Assembly: GCA_000320605.2 (NCBI GenBank)
Contig: KB445793.1
Span: 818,556-882,555 of the forward strand
Direction of reading: 5' to 3'
DNA from: Gelatoporia subvermispora B
Lineage: Eukaryota > Basidiomycota > Agaricomycetes > Polyporales > Gelatoporiaceae
Length of the DNA stretch: 64,000 nucleotides
Under the pieces are notes generated by a model that worked only from the letters and a program-made list of their open reading frames with translations, did no database searches and was not told the DNA's origin. The number at the start of each line of letters is the position of its first letter. The stretch's first letter is position 1. Shown here in pieces: positions 23,351-33,668 of this stretch. Both the position numbers and the translations under genes were made by a program.

Positions 23351-23358
23351 AGGCTAGG

Positions 23359-23364
23359 TATATA
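23359..23364 (+). promoter_or_regulatory. TATA box of the microgene
   Basis: GGTATATAGG box about 85 nt before the ATG at 23445, followed by a pyrimidine-rich leader (CTCCATCTTTACCACCCAC), as in ordinary fungal promoters. Confidence 0.5.
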
Positions 23365-23444
23365 GGACCCAGTAGCTCAGGCTTTGAATCCTCAGCCCAC
23401 TGCGGTATCTCCATCTTTACCACCCACTTTTACTCAAGACACTC

Positions 23445-23673
23445 ATGAGCGGTCAAGGAACTGGACAGCAGGCATACGTAAGTGAACCGAGTTTCAATAT
23501 CGCAAGATGTTGCAATTTACTAATTTCATGGCATGATTATAGGGCGGTTCCCCCTGGACGGTGAGCCTAAGCTGCATGGACAACATTTGCTATCTATCAC
23601 TCGACTGACGCGACCTATACAGTGGGGCCCGCGCTGGCCTCCCCAGCAGCCGCCACCCAAGCCGTACCGCTGA
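23445..23673 (+). CDS. 33-residue three-exon microgene, unknown
   Basis: Model: exons 23445-23477 (11 codons), 23543-23560 (6 codons), 23623-23673 (17 codons with stop); all in phase 0. Introns are 65 and 62 nt, with donors GTAAGT and GTGAGC, acceptors TATAG and ATACAG, and textbook branch sites TTACTAAT and CGACTGAC. The product starts MSGQGTGQQAYGG and its second half is rich in Trp, Pro and Arg (WGPRWPPQQPPPKPYR). There is no signal peptide, Cys or CaaX end, so it is not a mating pheromone precursor of the usual kind. Such clean splice signals in a random stretch are unlikely, but transcription is unproven and no homologue is known to me. It could be a peptide precursor, a leader ORF or a non-coding spliced RNA. 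Confidence 0.5.
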
Positions 23674-24429
23674 GTATGATTTCGGATCGCGACGTGAGTA
23701 GTAAATCTCGGCGGTTTTGTTAAATTGTGCTCAGTTTTTTCAGGAAGGACTACATGAAGAGCGGCCTTTTGAGGAGCAGAAAATATGTGTGAAAATGTCG
23801 AAGTGTAGTTGATTTCCTTGCCGGGAGACAGTGTCGTCGATATGTTGTACATTTCGCAGAAAACCATATCATTTAGGCCGAGAGTTGCTTCAATCAGGCC
23901 TGATACTGAGTGTATTGACAGACGAATAGATAGGGAATAATGTCATAGAACAGCAGCATCTATTGTCAGCATATTCAAGGGCGCTACCAACGAGCGAGTT
24001 GAGCACACAGATCAAGAAGCCGGGCTGCGCGGCGGTATTGCGGGAAGGACAATGCAGTGTCTCGCCATTTAAATGTACCAAGGGTACCGGGTCACTAGCA
24101 TTGAGCGGTCTGTCTAGCTAGAAAACGCTCAACGTTTTGCTACCCCTTACATGCGATGCAGTACACGTTGTTCGTCTCTCAGTATCGACTCAGAAATCCT
24201 CGGACATCGATGAGACTCATACTGGCAATCTAAGCGTTCTATGACCTCGATACATACTTCAACTTGTCTTCACGAACCGGAGCGAGATTCTACGAACGGA
24301 CGATTTTGCCACAGATCCCGATCATGCCCGCATGCTGACTATGGCACCATGCGAGGCACCCGGACCCCCAGACTCAGTATATCGATGGTTTGGGGGAGTT
24401 GTTCAATCCTGGAGGTAGTACAGATTCAA
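23674..24429. other. Intergenic
   Basis: No gene recognised. The left part would be the 3' region of the microgene. Confidence 0.5.
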
Positions 24430-25120
24430 ATTGATCCAGTGAGACTATGACATCTCGACGATATGTTTATGATAGCTGCAGCAGCTTTGTCACAGTTCCG
24501 GGTAATAGTGCCGCGTGCTTGCAAATCGAGATGGTCTACCATTACAGCGAGTTCCATTTCAATACGGACTTTTGGAAAAAAAACAGCTTTATGTCACGTG
24601 CTGATGCCGCAGCACAATCTAACTTACACAGGAAACTGGAGGAGACATGATCGTCACAGCTTCACCGAATATTCAGAATCCCGACCGTGTCGCACTGTGG
24701 CGACCGGATTCTACTCATAGCTCAGTCTCTGAAATGCGGTTTGTGAAAGTACCGTTAGAAGTCACGCAGACTACCCGTGGACCATATATCGAGAGCATAC
24801 ACTCGGGACAAGGCTATTGAGACAAGCAGTCGCTCTGAGACCCCGGCTAGATGTCTAGGCGTCTCGATGTGGGGTCGCGGAGCAAATTCTAGCTTATCGA
24901 GACATCCTTCGCCCAATCTTGTCACCTGATGTTTGGTTTGCTCCGAAAGTAAACAGGTGTGCCTGAAGGTAAAATTTCGAAAAGTCTCTATTGAAATGGA
25001 ACTCGCTGTAACGAGAGGTCTAGAATTACATTGCTCACGCATGTCGCAATTCTCTCGCATGCACACAACATGCGACAATCCGAGCACGATGACCAAGTCA
25101 TAGTCTCCGGTTTTGGTGGA
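24430..25120. repeat. Diverged inverted repeat (fold-back element)
   Basis: TTACAGCGAGTTCCATTTCA at 24541 recurs as its exact reverse complement near 24993. Weaker matching extends outward on both sides (GAGACTATGAC near 24440 and its complement near 25100). The spacer has no credible ORF; the 191-codon minus-strand ORF 24755-25330 looks random. Likely remnant of a fold-back or MITE-type element. Confidence 0.6.
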
Positions 25121-25447
25121 ATTTCGACGATACCGGAGATCAGCCCGAGCGTTACAGAGTACGTCTGTTTCGACTCCAGCCAACAGACGACGTACAACGT
25201 GGTATTGATTGTTACAAGATGTGCTGTGAGCTGAGATCCACTCAACTTTCGATTTCAGGATCCAAGCGTTGCAAGAGGTGAAATGTTTGTAGTGTTCGAG
25301 AGCGCCCATCACAGCGCGTCTAGGCGTCAACAGGCCAATCGCGCTCTTCTCTCGTCCATGTTAGAAAGCAGATCGGCTAAGACAAGTGAGCGACTCGCAC
25401 AATCTCCCGATTCCGCTCCGAGCATCAAGCCAATGCGACATCCGAGC

Positions 25448-25455
25448 TATAAAAG
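25448..25455 (+). promoter_or_regulatory. TATA box of epoxide hydrolase 3
   Basis: TATAAAAG, 123 nt before the ATG. The palindromic element found upstream of paralogues 1 and 2 was not seen here. Confidence 0.5.
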
Positions 25456-25570
25456 CGAACAGGGACTAGAGTGCAAGCTACAAGCTGGGCCTCTTACAGG
25501 ATTCCCTCCAATCTTGATCCTCCCCGTCAACTTTACCAAGGACTGCATTGGGCACCGCTCTCAACACTAG

Positions 25571-27194
25571 ATGACAAACGCAAACGAACAGCCCTTCAAA
25601 GTCTCGGTGCTCGACGCGGACATCGATGCGCTGCGCAGAAGGCTCGAGCTTACTACTTTCCCCGATACGGCGTGCCTGTCGCGCACATGAAGCGTCTCGT
25701 CGAACGATGGAAGGACGGATACGATTGGCGCAAGGCGGAAGCAGAGATCAACTCGTTCCCGCAGTTCACGCGCGACATCGAAGTTGAGGGCTTCGGCACG
25801 CTGAACATTCATTATGTGCACCAGAAGAGCACGGTGAAGAACGCGATCCCGCTTCTTTTCGTGCACGGCTGTAAGTTCGTGGTCGTTTGATATATGTGCG
25901 ACTGTCTGATGAACATTGTATACAAAGGGCCGGGGCATTTCATGGAGGCGCACAAGCTTATTCCCTTGCTGACTGCTGTTTCCCCGGACCACCCTAGTTT
26001 CCACGTCGTCTCGATTAGCTTGCCCGGATTTGGCTTCTCGGAAGCCCCCAAAAAAGGTTTCGCGCAGGAGAAGTTCGCTGAGGTCTGGCAGAACCCCCCG
26101 TCGACCCATGATGAGACCTTGCTCAGATTCGTATTTCACCTAGGTCGGGAACAAATTGATGTTTGTCTTGGGATATAATGAATATGGTAAGCAGTAAGTC
26201 TCGGCGTTCCAGAATCACCACTCATGAATCATCTCTAGCGCTTTCTAGTCACGCAAGGCGGTGACTGGGGCTATTTCGTGAGCTCTCCGACGATATATTT
26301 TGCGATCCCTGTTGATGTCTGTCCAGATCACGAGAATAATGGCCTCCGTCTACGGTCGTAAATCCGTCGAAGCCTGGCACACCAACTTCCCTGTGTAAGC
26401 ACAATAAGCTCGCCTTCCCGTTCGCAGTCACTTACACGCACGTGCCTTGGCCAGCACGGGCTTTCCGTCCTTCTTCTCCAGCCCGCTCACGTATCTGACC
26501 GCGCTTGTAAAGCCGTATACCTCCGCCTCACGCGAGGGGCTTGCGCGCACGGGGTGGTACCGCAAATACGAATGGGGTTATTTCGAGGAGCAGTCGACGC
26601 GTCCGCAGACCCTCGGTTACGCGGTCTCCGACTCCCCTGCCGGATTTCTCGCGTGGATCTACGAGAAACTTGTGCAATGGACGGACGGGTACCCCTGGGA
26701 GGATGAAAAAGGTGCGCATACTTTCATGTGATATCGTTCTGTGCCCACTTTCGGTGGGTAATTGCGAACAGACGCTGACGCGCACTGATCTGCAGTGCTG
26801 ACATGGGTTTCGATCTATTGGTTCTCGCGCGCAGGACCGGCAGCGTCCTTCGGGATCTACGCGGAGACGCTGCGGGCAGGCGGCTGGGAGAGACTTACGG
26901 AATTTCGAAGCAACATACCGCTGGGGCTCTCGTCCTTCCCCAAGGAACTCGTCATTACCCCCGTCTGTGAGTGGTTGTGTTTGTCACCTGATATATTCAT
27001 ATGCTGATGTGGGATTCGGATATAGATGGGCACGGGCTAACGCGAATATCGTGTCCGAGACGGAGCACGAGCATGGCGGACATTTTGCGTCACACGAGCA
27101 GCCGGAAAAGTTGGCCAACGATGTGAGGAAGATGTATATGAAAGGAGGTCCTGCGTACGGCGTTGTGAGCGGGAAGGACGGATATGCGCCCTAG
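25571..27194 (+). pseudogene. Epoxide hydrolase 3, decayed tandem paralogue
   Basis: Same eight-exon plan as paralogues 1 and 2: 25571-25870, 25928-26082, 26144-26186, 26249-26277, 26327-26394, 26455-26711, 26796-26966, 27026-27194. Exon 1 is 25 nt shorter: after LELTTFPD the codons for the next eight residues are missing, which shifts the frame and leads to TGA about 12 codons later (25687-25689). Exon 7 is 171 nt instead of 172, so its donor phase no longer fits exon 8. Exon 2 has lost one codon, which is harmless. Nucleophile motif TQGGDWGYF, lid and catalytic His region (EHEHGGHFASHE) are otherwise preserved, so decay is recent. Splice signals remain normal. The 25-nt loss is certain; the exon 7 shift depends on the donor chosen. 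Confidence 0.8.
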
Positions 27195-27452
27195 ACACGT
27201 GAATATTGAGCTCCCGTACATACCAGATGTGCTTTTTTGGTAGGCCAGACGCATCAGCTGTACGCCAGTTTGTACCGGAAGCACTGCAACTTCGAATCGG
27301 AAAGCCGTATCCATACATGCCTGTAATGCAGGCCACTGTCGATTCAGGGTATACACATTGAACTAGCGATGTTCATTATTCAAAGTCCCAGTATACAATA
27401 ATAGTACACAAGCGATTCAGCTTCCACAAATGTCGTTATCTTCGTAGGTGTC
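27195..27452. other. Convergent intergenic region
   Basis: Shared 3' region of the epoxide hydrolase 3 remnant (plus) and the vip1-like gene (minus). No ORF of note. Confidence 0.4.
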
Positions 27453-28583
27453 TCAGACCACGGTAGGTGCCTCGGTCGTCTTGACCACCCCTCCCGCAAT
27501 TTCTGCACCAGCAGAACCAGACACTGGAATGCTGTGCACGGCAGGATCCAAGGGCGGGGCAGCAGTGCCTGTCGCTGTTGATACAGCGGTGGGTGCTGCA
27601 GCGAAGTATGTCAGTCACGCGTACGCGACACTTATCTGAACAGATGGAGACCCACCAGTGCTGGGAGAACCGGTTTGCTTGTGTGTGTCTGCGATGCGGC
27701 GTGCTTCCTCGTGGATGTCGAACACCTGCTTGGAGGTTGTCGTGTAGAACTCCTTTACTTTCTGACCCCATGGCAAGCTGATCGCACGAGAGTAGTACTG
27801 TGGGATAGCGAATAACTTAGCATTGACAACATCGGAGAGTGTGTGGCAAGAGATACGTACATCAGACGCCTGCTTGCTGATACCCTTTTGCTCATCGATC
27901 GTACGCGCCTGCTGCGTTGCGCTTGTAAGAGTTTCTTGGACCTTGCCCGAGATGGTCTTTTCCGGACCAAGAGTCTTTTCACCGAGCTTGGTGTCGAGGC
28001 TCTGAATATAGGACAGGAAGCGGTTCGAGATTCCGTTCTTCTGGTCCAGCTCAATCGCGCGCTGGAGGACCTGGTCCGAGAGTGTGTACCCGCGAGCGAG
28101 ATACTCGGCAGCAACTATATGGCATATTAAGTACAAAAATGATTTCAGATATATGATACTCACTTCCGGCACGAGGCTTGTCGCTCTGTTCCGGCGGGCC
28201 CCCATGGTGCGCCTGCGACTCGTCATGGTCGGGATGCACGACGTCGCTAGTGACCTCGAGGTGGGCACCGTCGAGCGTGCCGCCGTTGAGCATCAGCGCA
28301 GTCTTAGCTGCGGAAGGCTTCTCAAAGTGAATTGTCGCGGTGTGTCTCTCAGGTTCGAACGAGATCGTTGTGATTTTGCCGCAGAACCTACGTTCACCGC
28401 ATCGTTACAGACCGGGAGGTGCCTGATAGAGTGAAGCAGCACGTACGTGAAGAAGTCAGCGAGGTGCTGCTCCGTCGTTGCGGGAGAGATATTAGAGACC
28501 TGTCAGTTAAAGTAGGTTCTTAGCTCGTCAATTGTCTATTGACTGCAGAGCGCAACACGTACGTGGATGGGGTAGCTCGACAT
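27453..28583 (-). CDS. vip1: vip1-like RRM RNA-binding protein
   Basis: Model: exons 28563-28583, 28447-28499, 28164-28387, 27861-28114, 27656-27797, 27453-27595; 278 residues with consistent phases. The N-terminus is an RNA recognition motif: HVSNISPATTEQHLADFF (RNP2 side), CGKITTISFEPERHTATIHF (RNP1 side) and KTALMLNGGTLDGAHLEV. The middle is helical, EYLARGYTLSDQVLQRAI and DTKLGEKTLGPEKTI, and continues into YYSRAISLPWGQKVKEFY. This order is characteristic of the fission yeast vip1 family. The C-terminal tail is rich in Ala, Pro, Thr and Val. The exact role of the family is unclear; RNA binding is the safe inference. The first exon has only seven codons. Confidence 0.88.
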
Positions 28584-29865
28584 GATGGATAAGAGGTTCG
28601 CGGTGATCAAGTAGGACTGGTATGTGAGTGATGGTCGAAAATGTTCTTTGAAGGTGCTGGTGAGATGATGGTGAAAGATGAAAGATGAAGCAGGATTGTG
28701 CGAGGCTCGTGCTTTTGAGGCCTTGGGGAGCCATGACATGCATGACCCTGGCGGTGGCGAACGGTGGCTAGGCTGCGACCGGCTCCCGCAGTTACAGTTT
28801 ACTCGTCTGACGTCACCAAACCCTAACCTCGCATCGGCCCATGCCGATCCTTCCGTCTGTGCATTCGGCAAGTCGCGCGCCTGCCTACTCAGTACCGTCA
28901 CAGCCACAATTCTATCAATGCTTGAGTTCTATAATTTTCCGAATGGACGAGAGTCTAGTACCTAGTCACTGAAACACCGCGGCGGTTTGCGATATACTAT
29001 GAACCAATAAGTACTTGAAATTTCTTTAGCAATTTGATTGATCATCTTGTATAGCATGTCAGCATTTTCTCTCATGATACTGAGCGTATGTTTCTGGGCC
29101 TGATTCACGTTGTTGGTGCATCGAAGCATCCCTGGGTTGCAAAGGCTTTGAGGGCTGAATGACTAGGGTAGTCCAGCTTGCATTTTACGGAACACTCGAA
29201 GTCGAGATGCGTTCATTTCCTCCCATTTCTCTCTCAAAGGTGGCTCTATTATTCTTCGAAATACGCCTGCTGACATGTGACTATAGTTTTGACTGTGGAT
29301 ATGCTGAAATTTTTCATTTGAGAATGTGCCTCATTCTGGATTATGCAGATCCTATCGTGTATTATCGTGTATGTCTACATCCCGTGTGGACCTGCCATCG
29401 TTGAGGTATTAGAACACGGGAAGAGCTATTCTCCTTCCAGGTCGTCTAGTTTGTGCGTCTCACCTGGTTGATGCTACAATTGAACAGAACTTCTTCTGTT
29501 AGGCAGGGTAGTTTAGCAATTTCCGAAGCTGTCCGGCAATTATTTTTTGAGATGCATTGGTATGTACTGAATACCAATGTTACTATTGCTCGTGGCATCC
29601 ATTGCTACATATATACACATCGATTGCGAGTACTCACTCGACGGCTACATGCCGAGTGCTTCGGATTGTTTGGTCATGAGAGCGTCTTTACGGACCTGCA
29701 AAAAAAATCGTACTAGTAGAGGAGGTGCATTGTCCATAACCATAAAACTAGGGTTGAGGTGCAGGTCAATCTTGTACATGTATATAAATTAATGCTGCAG
29801 AAGACAAGGTCACTTGAACCGGCACAAAAGCATGAGCGTAGCAAAATGATGCATAAATATTGAGA
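28584..29865. other. Intergenic, no protein gene seen
   Basis: About 1.3 kb. The left part is promoter for the vip1-like gene. ORFs such as 29453-29716 plus have no recognisable product. Confidence 0.5.
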
Positions 29866-29914
29866 CCCGTAGGTCTACCACTCCGGGAAAGCGTGTCATC
29901 CTTGTGCAGGGGCC

Positions 29915-29945
<31 letters not shown>

Positions 29946-29971
29946 TTCGTATGTCACCCCGAAGGGGACAC
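29866..29971 (-). ncRNA. U6: U6 spliceosomal snRNA (or close copy)
   Basis: On the minus strand a 5' hairpin GTCCCCTTCGGGGTGAC is followed by AATTGGAACGATACAGAGAA and GATTAGCATGGCCCCTGC, then AAGGATGACACGC. These include the invariant ACAGAGA box, the AGC triad and the start of the internal stem-loop, and are diagnostic for U6, the catalytic RNA of the spliceosome. The 5' end is set at the hairpin. The 3' part (CTTTCCCGGAGTGGTAGACC) departs from the forms I know and lacks an immediate T-run; the first T4 is at 29843-29846, so the 3' end is uncertain. TTTATA abuts the 5' end instead of lying 25-30 nt upstream. A truncated or pseudogene copy cannot be excluded. Confidence 0.85.
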
Positions 29972-30552
29972 TATAAAGGGTGAGAGGAAAAGAGACATCA
30001 GAGAACTGTTGCTTTTCGTTCGTTCCGCGGGTCTCCCCCATGCGATGGCACGTGTGCACCTCATCCGATAGTACTTACTGACCACTTTTCTCAACACGTG
30101 ATTCTTCGCGTCAAGGTAGGGACGGCGACACTCTCGGCCTGATCTCACAAATGTTCGCAATATTCACTGTCCTAAAGCCGGGTGATCCATCATTTGTGTG
30201 TCAAGAATTCTCCTGTACGATTTTATTCAGGGTTCGGAGATAGCATGTGTAAAGTGCGCGCGACGCGTCGAAGGCGCGCTCACATGCGCTACTGAAGCGC
30301 GTCCGAGTCATGGTCGTCCTTTACGCACCACCTGCACGTTCATCAGCACCCTATTTCATCTGCTTCGACCTCTCCGCCACTGCGTTCTAGCACTACAAGT
30401 GCGATCGCTTATCGAAATGGACATAGACACCATCGAAAGCCGCGCCGAGCTTCTCTGCGATGTTCGGCGCAATGACGCACAATACATCATTCCTCTCCCA
30501 ACTCAGGTCTAGCTTAGCAAGACGACCTCATCTGGGGTTCTTCCTGACAACA
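29972..30552. other. Intergenic
   Basis: Upstream of both the U6-like gene and the aldo-keto reductase gene. No gene seen. Confidence 0.45.
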
Positions 30553-30559
30553 TATAAAG
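30553..30559 (+). promoter_or_regulatory. TATA box of aldo-keto reductase gene
   Basis: TATAAAG, 75 nt before the ATG, followed by a pyrimidine-rich leader. Confidence 0.6.
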
Positions 30560-30627
30560 TCTCTCTCGCTCCGCACCCGTCCATCCAATTACCCTCATAT
30601 CTTCGCCACTTCTCCACCCCAATTACT

Positions 30628-32083
30628 ATGTCTCTGCCACAACGCAAAGTCGGCGATGCCACCGTCAGTGCCGTTGGATACGGCTTTATGGGCCTGTCCG
30701 CATTCTATGGCAAGGTTGCTCCTACAGAGGAGCGTCTCAGGGTGCGTGCTCTCACATTGCGATGGAGTTTCCGATACTGACAGCCAATGGACGCAGATCA
30801 TCGACGCCGTCTACGATAGCGGTGTGACTTTCTGGGACACCGCTGACCGGTATGGTGACAGTGAGGACCTGCTCGGTGAATGGTACATTGACCCGACAAG
30901 TCGGTTGGGATTGGAACTGAACACCAGGACATAGGTTCAAGAGAACCGGAAAGCGCAACAGCGTCTTCCTCGCTACCAAGTTTGGTATCGGATACCCCGG
31001 CAGGACCGTGAATGGCGAGCCGGAATACGTTCACCAGGCCATCAACAACTCTCTCAAGCGCCTCGGTGTCGAGCACGTCGATCTTTGGTACTTGCACCGG
31101 TACGTATCAGAACCACATTCTCAGATAGAGCGAAACTGATCCCGTTCGCAGGCCCGATCCTGCGGTACCAATTGAGGTATGCTCCATTGGTCCCCTCTCG
31201 AATAACTTCCCATCTAACATGCATATTCCCAAGTTGACAGTTGGTGCAATGGCCAAAGAAGTCAAGTGCGTCTTTTCTCTGCTGTATCATTGCGCAGAAC
31301 ACAGAACCCTGACCCGCACAACACAGAGCCGGTAAGGTCAAATACCTTGGACTATCCGAGTGCTCCGTCGACACACTCCGGCGTGCGCACGCCGTGCATC
31401 CAATCACCGCGCTGCAGGTCGAATACTCACCGTTCACGCTCGACATCGAGGACCCCAAGATCGGGCTGCTCAAGGCTGCGCGTGAGCTCGGGATCACCAT
31501 CATCGCGTACTCGCCGCTCGGGCGCGGACTGCTTACGGGCAAATACGTGCGTTCTCCCTGATTCATTTCATGATGAGTGAACAGCTAACGCTATTGCAGA
31601 GCTCGCCCGACGACTTCGAAGAAGGTGACTTCCGGAAGAGAGTGGCAAGGTGATTAGATGGGTTGTAGGCTAATTGTGAGGGCTATGCTGACTTGTACGG
31701 CCCAGGTATTCGCAGGAGAACTTCCCCAATATTCTGAAGATCGTCGATGGCTTGCGCGCCATCGGCGAGCGGCACGGCGCCACTCCGGGGCAGGTCTCCC
31801 TCGCGTGGCTCTTCGCGCAGGGCGACGACATCATCCCGATCCCCGGCACCACTCGCGTTTCGGTACGTCGCGCATCCTCTACGCTATCAACGACATCAGC
31901 TTACACGTTTTTGTACATTAGGCTCTGAAGGAGAACAATGACTCCGTGAAGATCAAGCTCAGCCCCGCGGAGGTCGAGGAGGTGCGACAGCTGGTCAATA
32001 GAGCGGACGCGGCGAATGGCCCACGGTACCCCGCCGGACTGCTCGATGTGCTCTTCGGAAACACGCCCCCGCTCCACAAGTAA
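30628..32083 (+). CDS. Aldo-keto reductase
   Basis: Model: exons 30628-30741, 30797-30882, 30935-31099, 31152-31176, 31234-31265, 31327-31546, 31600-31649, 31706-31862, 31922-32083; phases agree and give 336 residues, normal for the family. Catalytic set of the aldo-keto reductases: Asp and Tyr in [11 protein letters not shown], Lys in LATKFG, His in DLWYLHRPDP. Also seen are [46 protein letters not shown] and the NADPH-binding IPIPGTTRV. It resembles the fungal aryl-alcohol/pyridoxal reductase-like subgroup (YakC-type) acting in the cytosol on aldehydes or ketones with NADPH. The exact substrate cannot be told. Confidence 0.93.
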
Positions 32084-32385
32084 AGTGATCATCGCCGTGT
32101 GTAAAGTGTATTGTACATGAAATTGTACCCGTCTTCCATTACGTTGTAACCTACATTCTCCACCATATCTATGCATTCATACCTGATCGAAATTAGACCT
32201 GGCGCGATAATCAATTGACGGACACGCGGTACACTGACGTATTTCGGGATAAGACATCCGCGAAGCTCGAGAATATTCCTTCCGTCTCGATGACACAACC
32301 GGTCAACAAATTCTCTACGACACAAACCCAGCTCAAACAAATTCTATGTCAATCAAGAGCTTGTCAGTCGCTTGACCGACGACCA

Positions 32386-33668
32386 TCAGTACTTGTTAGA
32401 GGCAACCAGCATGTAGGTGCCGCCGATGGGGCTCCCAAGCCCGACCTCCTCTGCGAACTTGGACGTGTTGAACAAGCCGCGGAACTGGTCCGGCTTGACG
32501 ACCTTCTGCGATTCGAACTGCGGCGACTGCTCCCACAGCAGGAACACATAGCTATCGACGCAAGTCATAATCAGAAGCCTCCTGGAAATACACGTGGAGG
32601 CGCGACGCACCGATGAGCCTGGATCCCCTGCGGGTTAGGGTCGGCCCAGGACATGACCGGGTCCACAGTGCTCGAGAGCATGACGACGTCTGCACCGGGG
32701 TCCGCGAGCTCGGGCATGAACCCGCCGCCGATGAAGTGGATCCACTGCGCAAGCGCGGGGTCGTCTCGGAACGGAGCGTCGAGATCGACCGCGGTCACGA
32801 CGAAGCCGGAGGGCGAGCTCATGTTCGCGCTTATGGCGAACTGGGGAACGACGCCGGTTTCTGTCCGGGATGTCAGGACTGTAGTCCAGGAGCATCGGGG
32901 TAAAGGGAGACTAATGGGTACTTGCCTTCCATGGTGAGAGTGGACCCAGCAGAGGAGAGGGCGACGGAGCTGCCGTCCGACTGGGGGAAGACGACCTCCA
33001 TGTACGCGGTCGGGTCGAAGGTAATGTGCATGTCCTCGGGAATCTGCGCATACATCACGTATCTAAGTCTTGGCCGCGATTTATGATTGTCGGGGACTCA
33101 CGCTTGCGTTGTAGAACGCCTGCTGCACCTGAGCTAGGCTCTCGGCCTGGTTGACAGCACCAGACGCGTCGGCGCGCTTCACGCCGGACTCGGCGACGTG
33201 AATTGGGTGGGAATGGTTGTGGTGGTGCACGTGGTGGTGCACATGGGGCGGGTGCAGGTCAGAACCCTCTGCATCGGTGCGCTTCACGTCGGGTTCGGAG
33301 GCAGCAACGTGGATCGGGTGGACATGGGGCGGGTGCACGTCGGAGCCGGCTGCATCCGCACGGACGTGCGTATGGTTGTGTTCGTGGGTGTGGTTGTGCA
33401 GGTGCACGTGAGGATGCACATGGGGCGGGTGCACATGAGGGGGATGCACATCAGCAGGAGTGTCGCGAGCGACGTGAGTGTGGTTGTGCGCGTGAGGCGG
33501 GTGTATATGGGGCGGATGTACGTGAGGAGGGTGAATGTCAGAAGAAGTATCGCGGACGACAGCGTCGCTGTGCTCGTGCTCGTGCGGCGGGTGCACATGG
33601 GGAATGTGCAGCGTGAAGCCGGTCGTCGCGAGCGCGAGAAGCAACAGGAGCAAGGTCGTGGAACGCAT
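32386..33668 (-). CDS. Secreted histidine-repeat protein with PEBP-like domain
   Basis: Model: exons 33102-33668, 32926-33043, 32611-32878, 32386-32551; 372 residues. A signal peptide (MRSTTLLLLLLALATTGF) is followed by about 140 residues of His-rich repeats (HPPHVHPPH, HNHTHEHNHTH, HPPHVHHHVHHHNH) separated by short acidic/basic spacers such as RADAAGSD and VKRTDAEGSD. More than 40 histidines lie in this region. The C-terminal half is a phosphatidylethanolamine-binding protein fold: MHITFDPTAYMEVVFPQ, VVTAVDLDAPFRDDPALAQW, HFIGGGF, and HRYVFLLWEQ split by an intron. Intron 2 is a GC-AG intron with donor GCAAGT, the only choice that keeps phase. Secreted PEBP-like proteins are known in fungi; the His array suggests metal (Zn, Cu, Ni) binding, which is inference. 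Dibasic-like KR in the spacers could allow proteolytic release of repeat units. Confidence 0.82.

Noticed and set aside
24755..25330. 191-codon minus-strand ORF
   Set aside because: Spans an inverted-repeat arm, shows random composition and has no splice or promoter signals.
32879..32925. In-frame reading through the PEBP intron, giving a DPDAP-like motif
   Set aside because: It runs into a stop within a few codons and breaks the frame to VVTAVDLDAPFRDD; the GC-AG intron restores a full PEBP domain.
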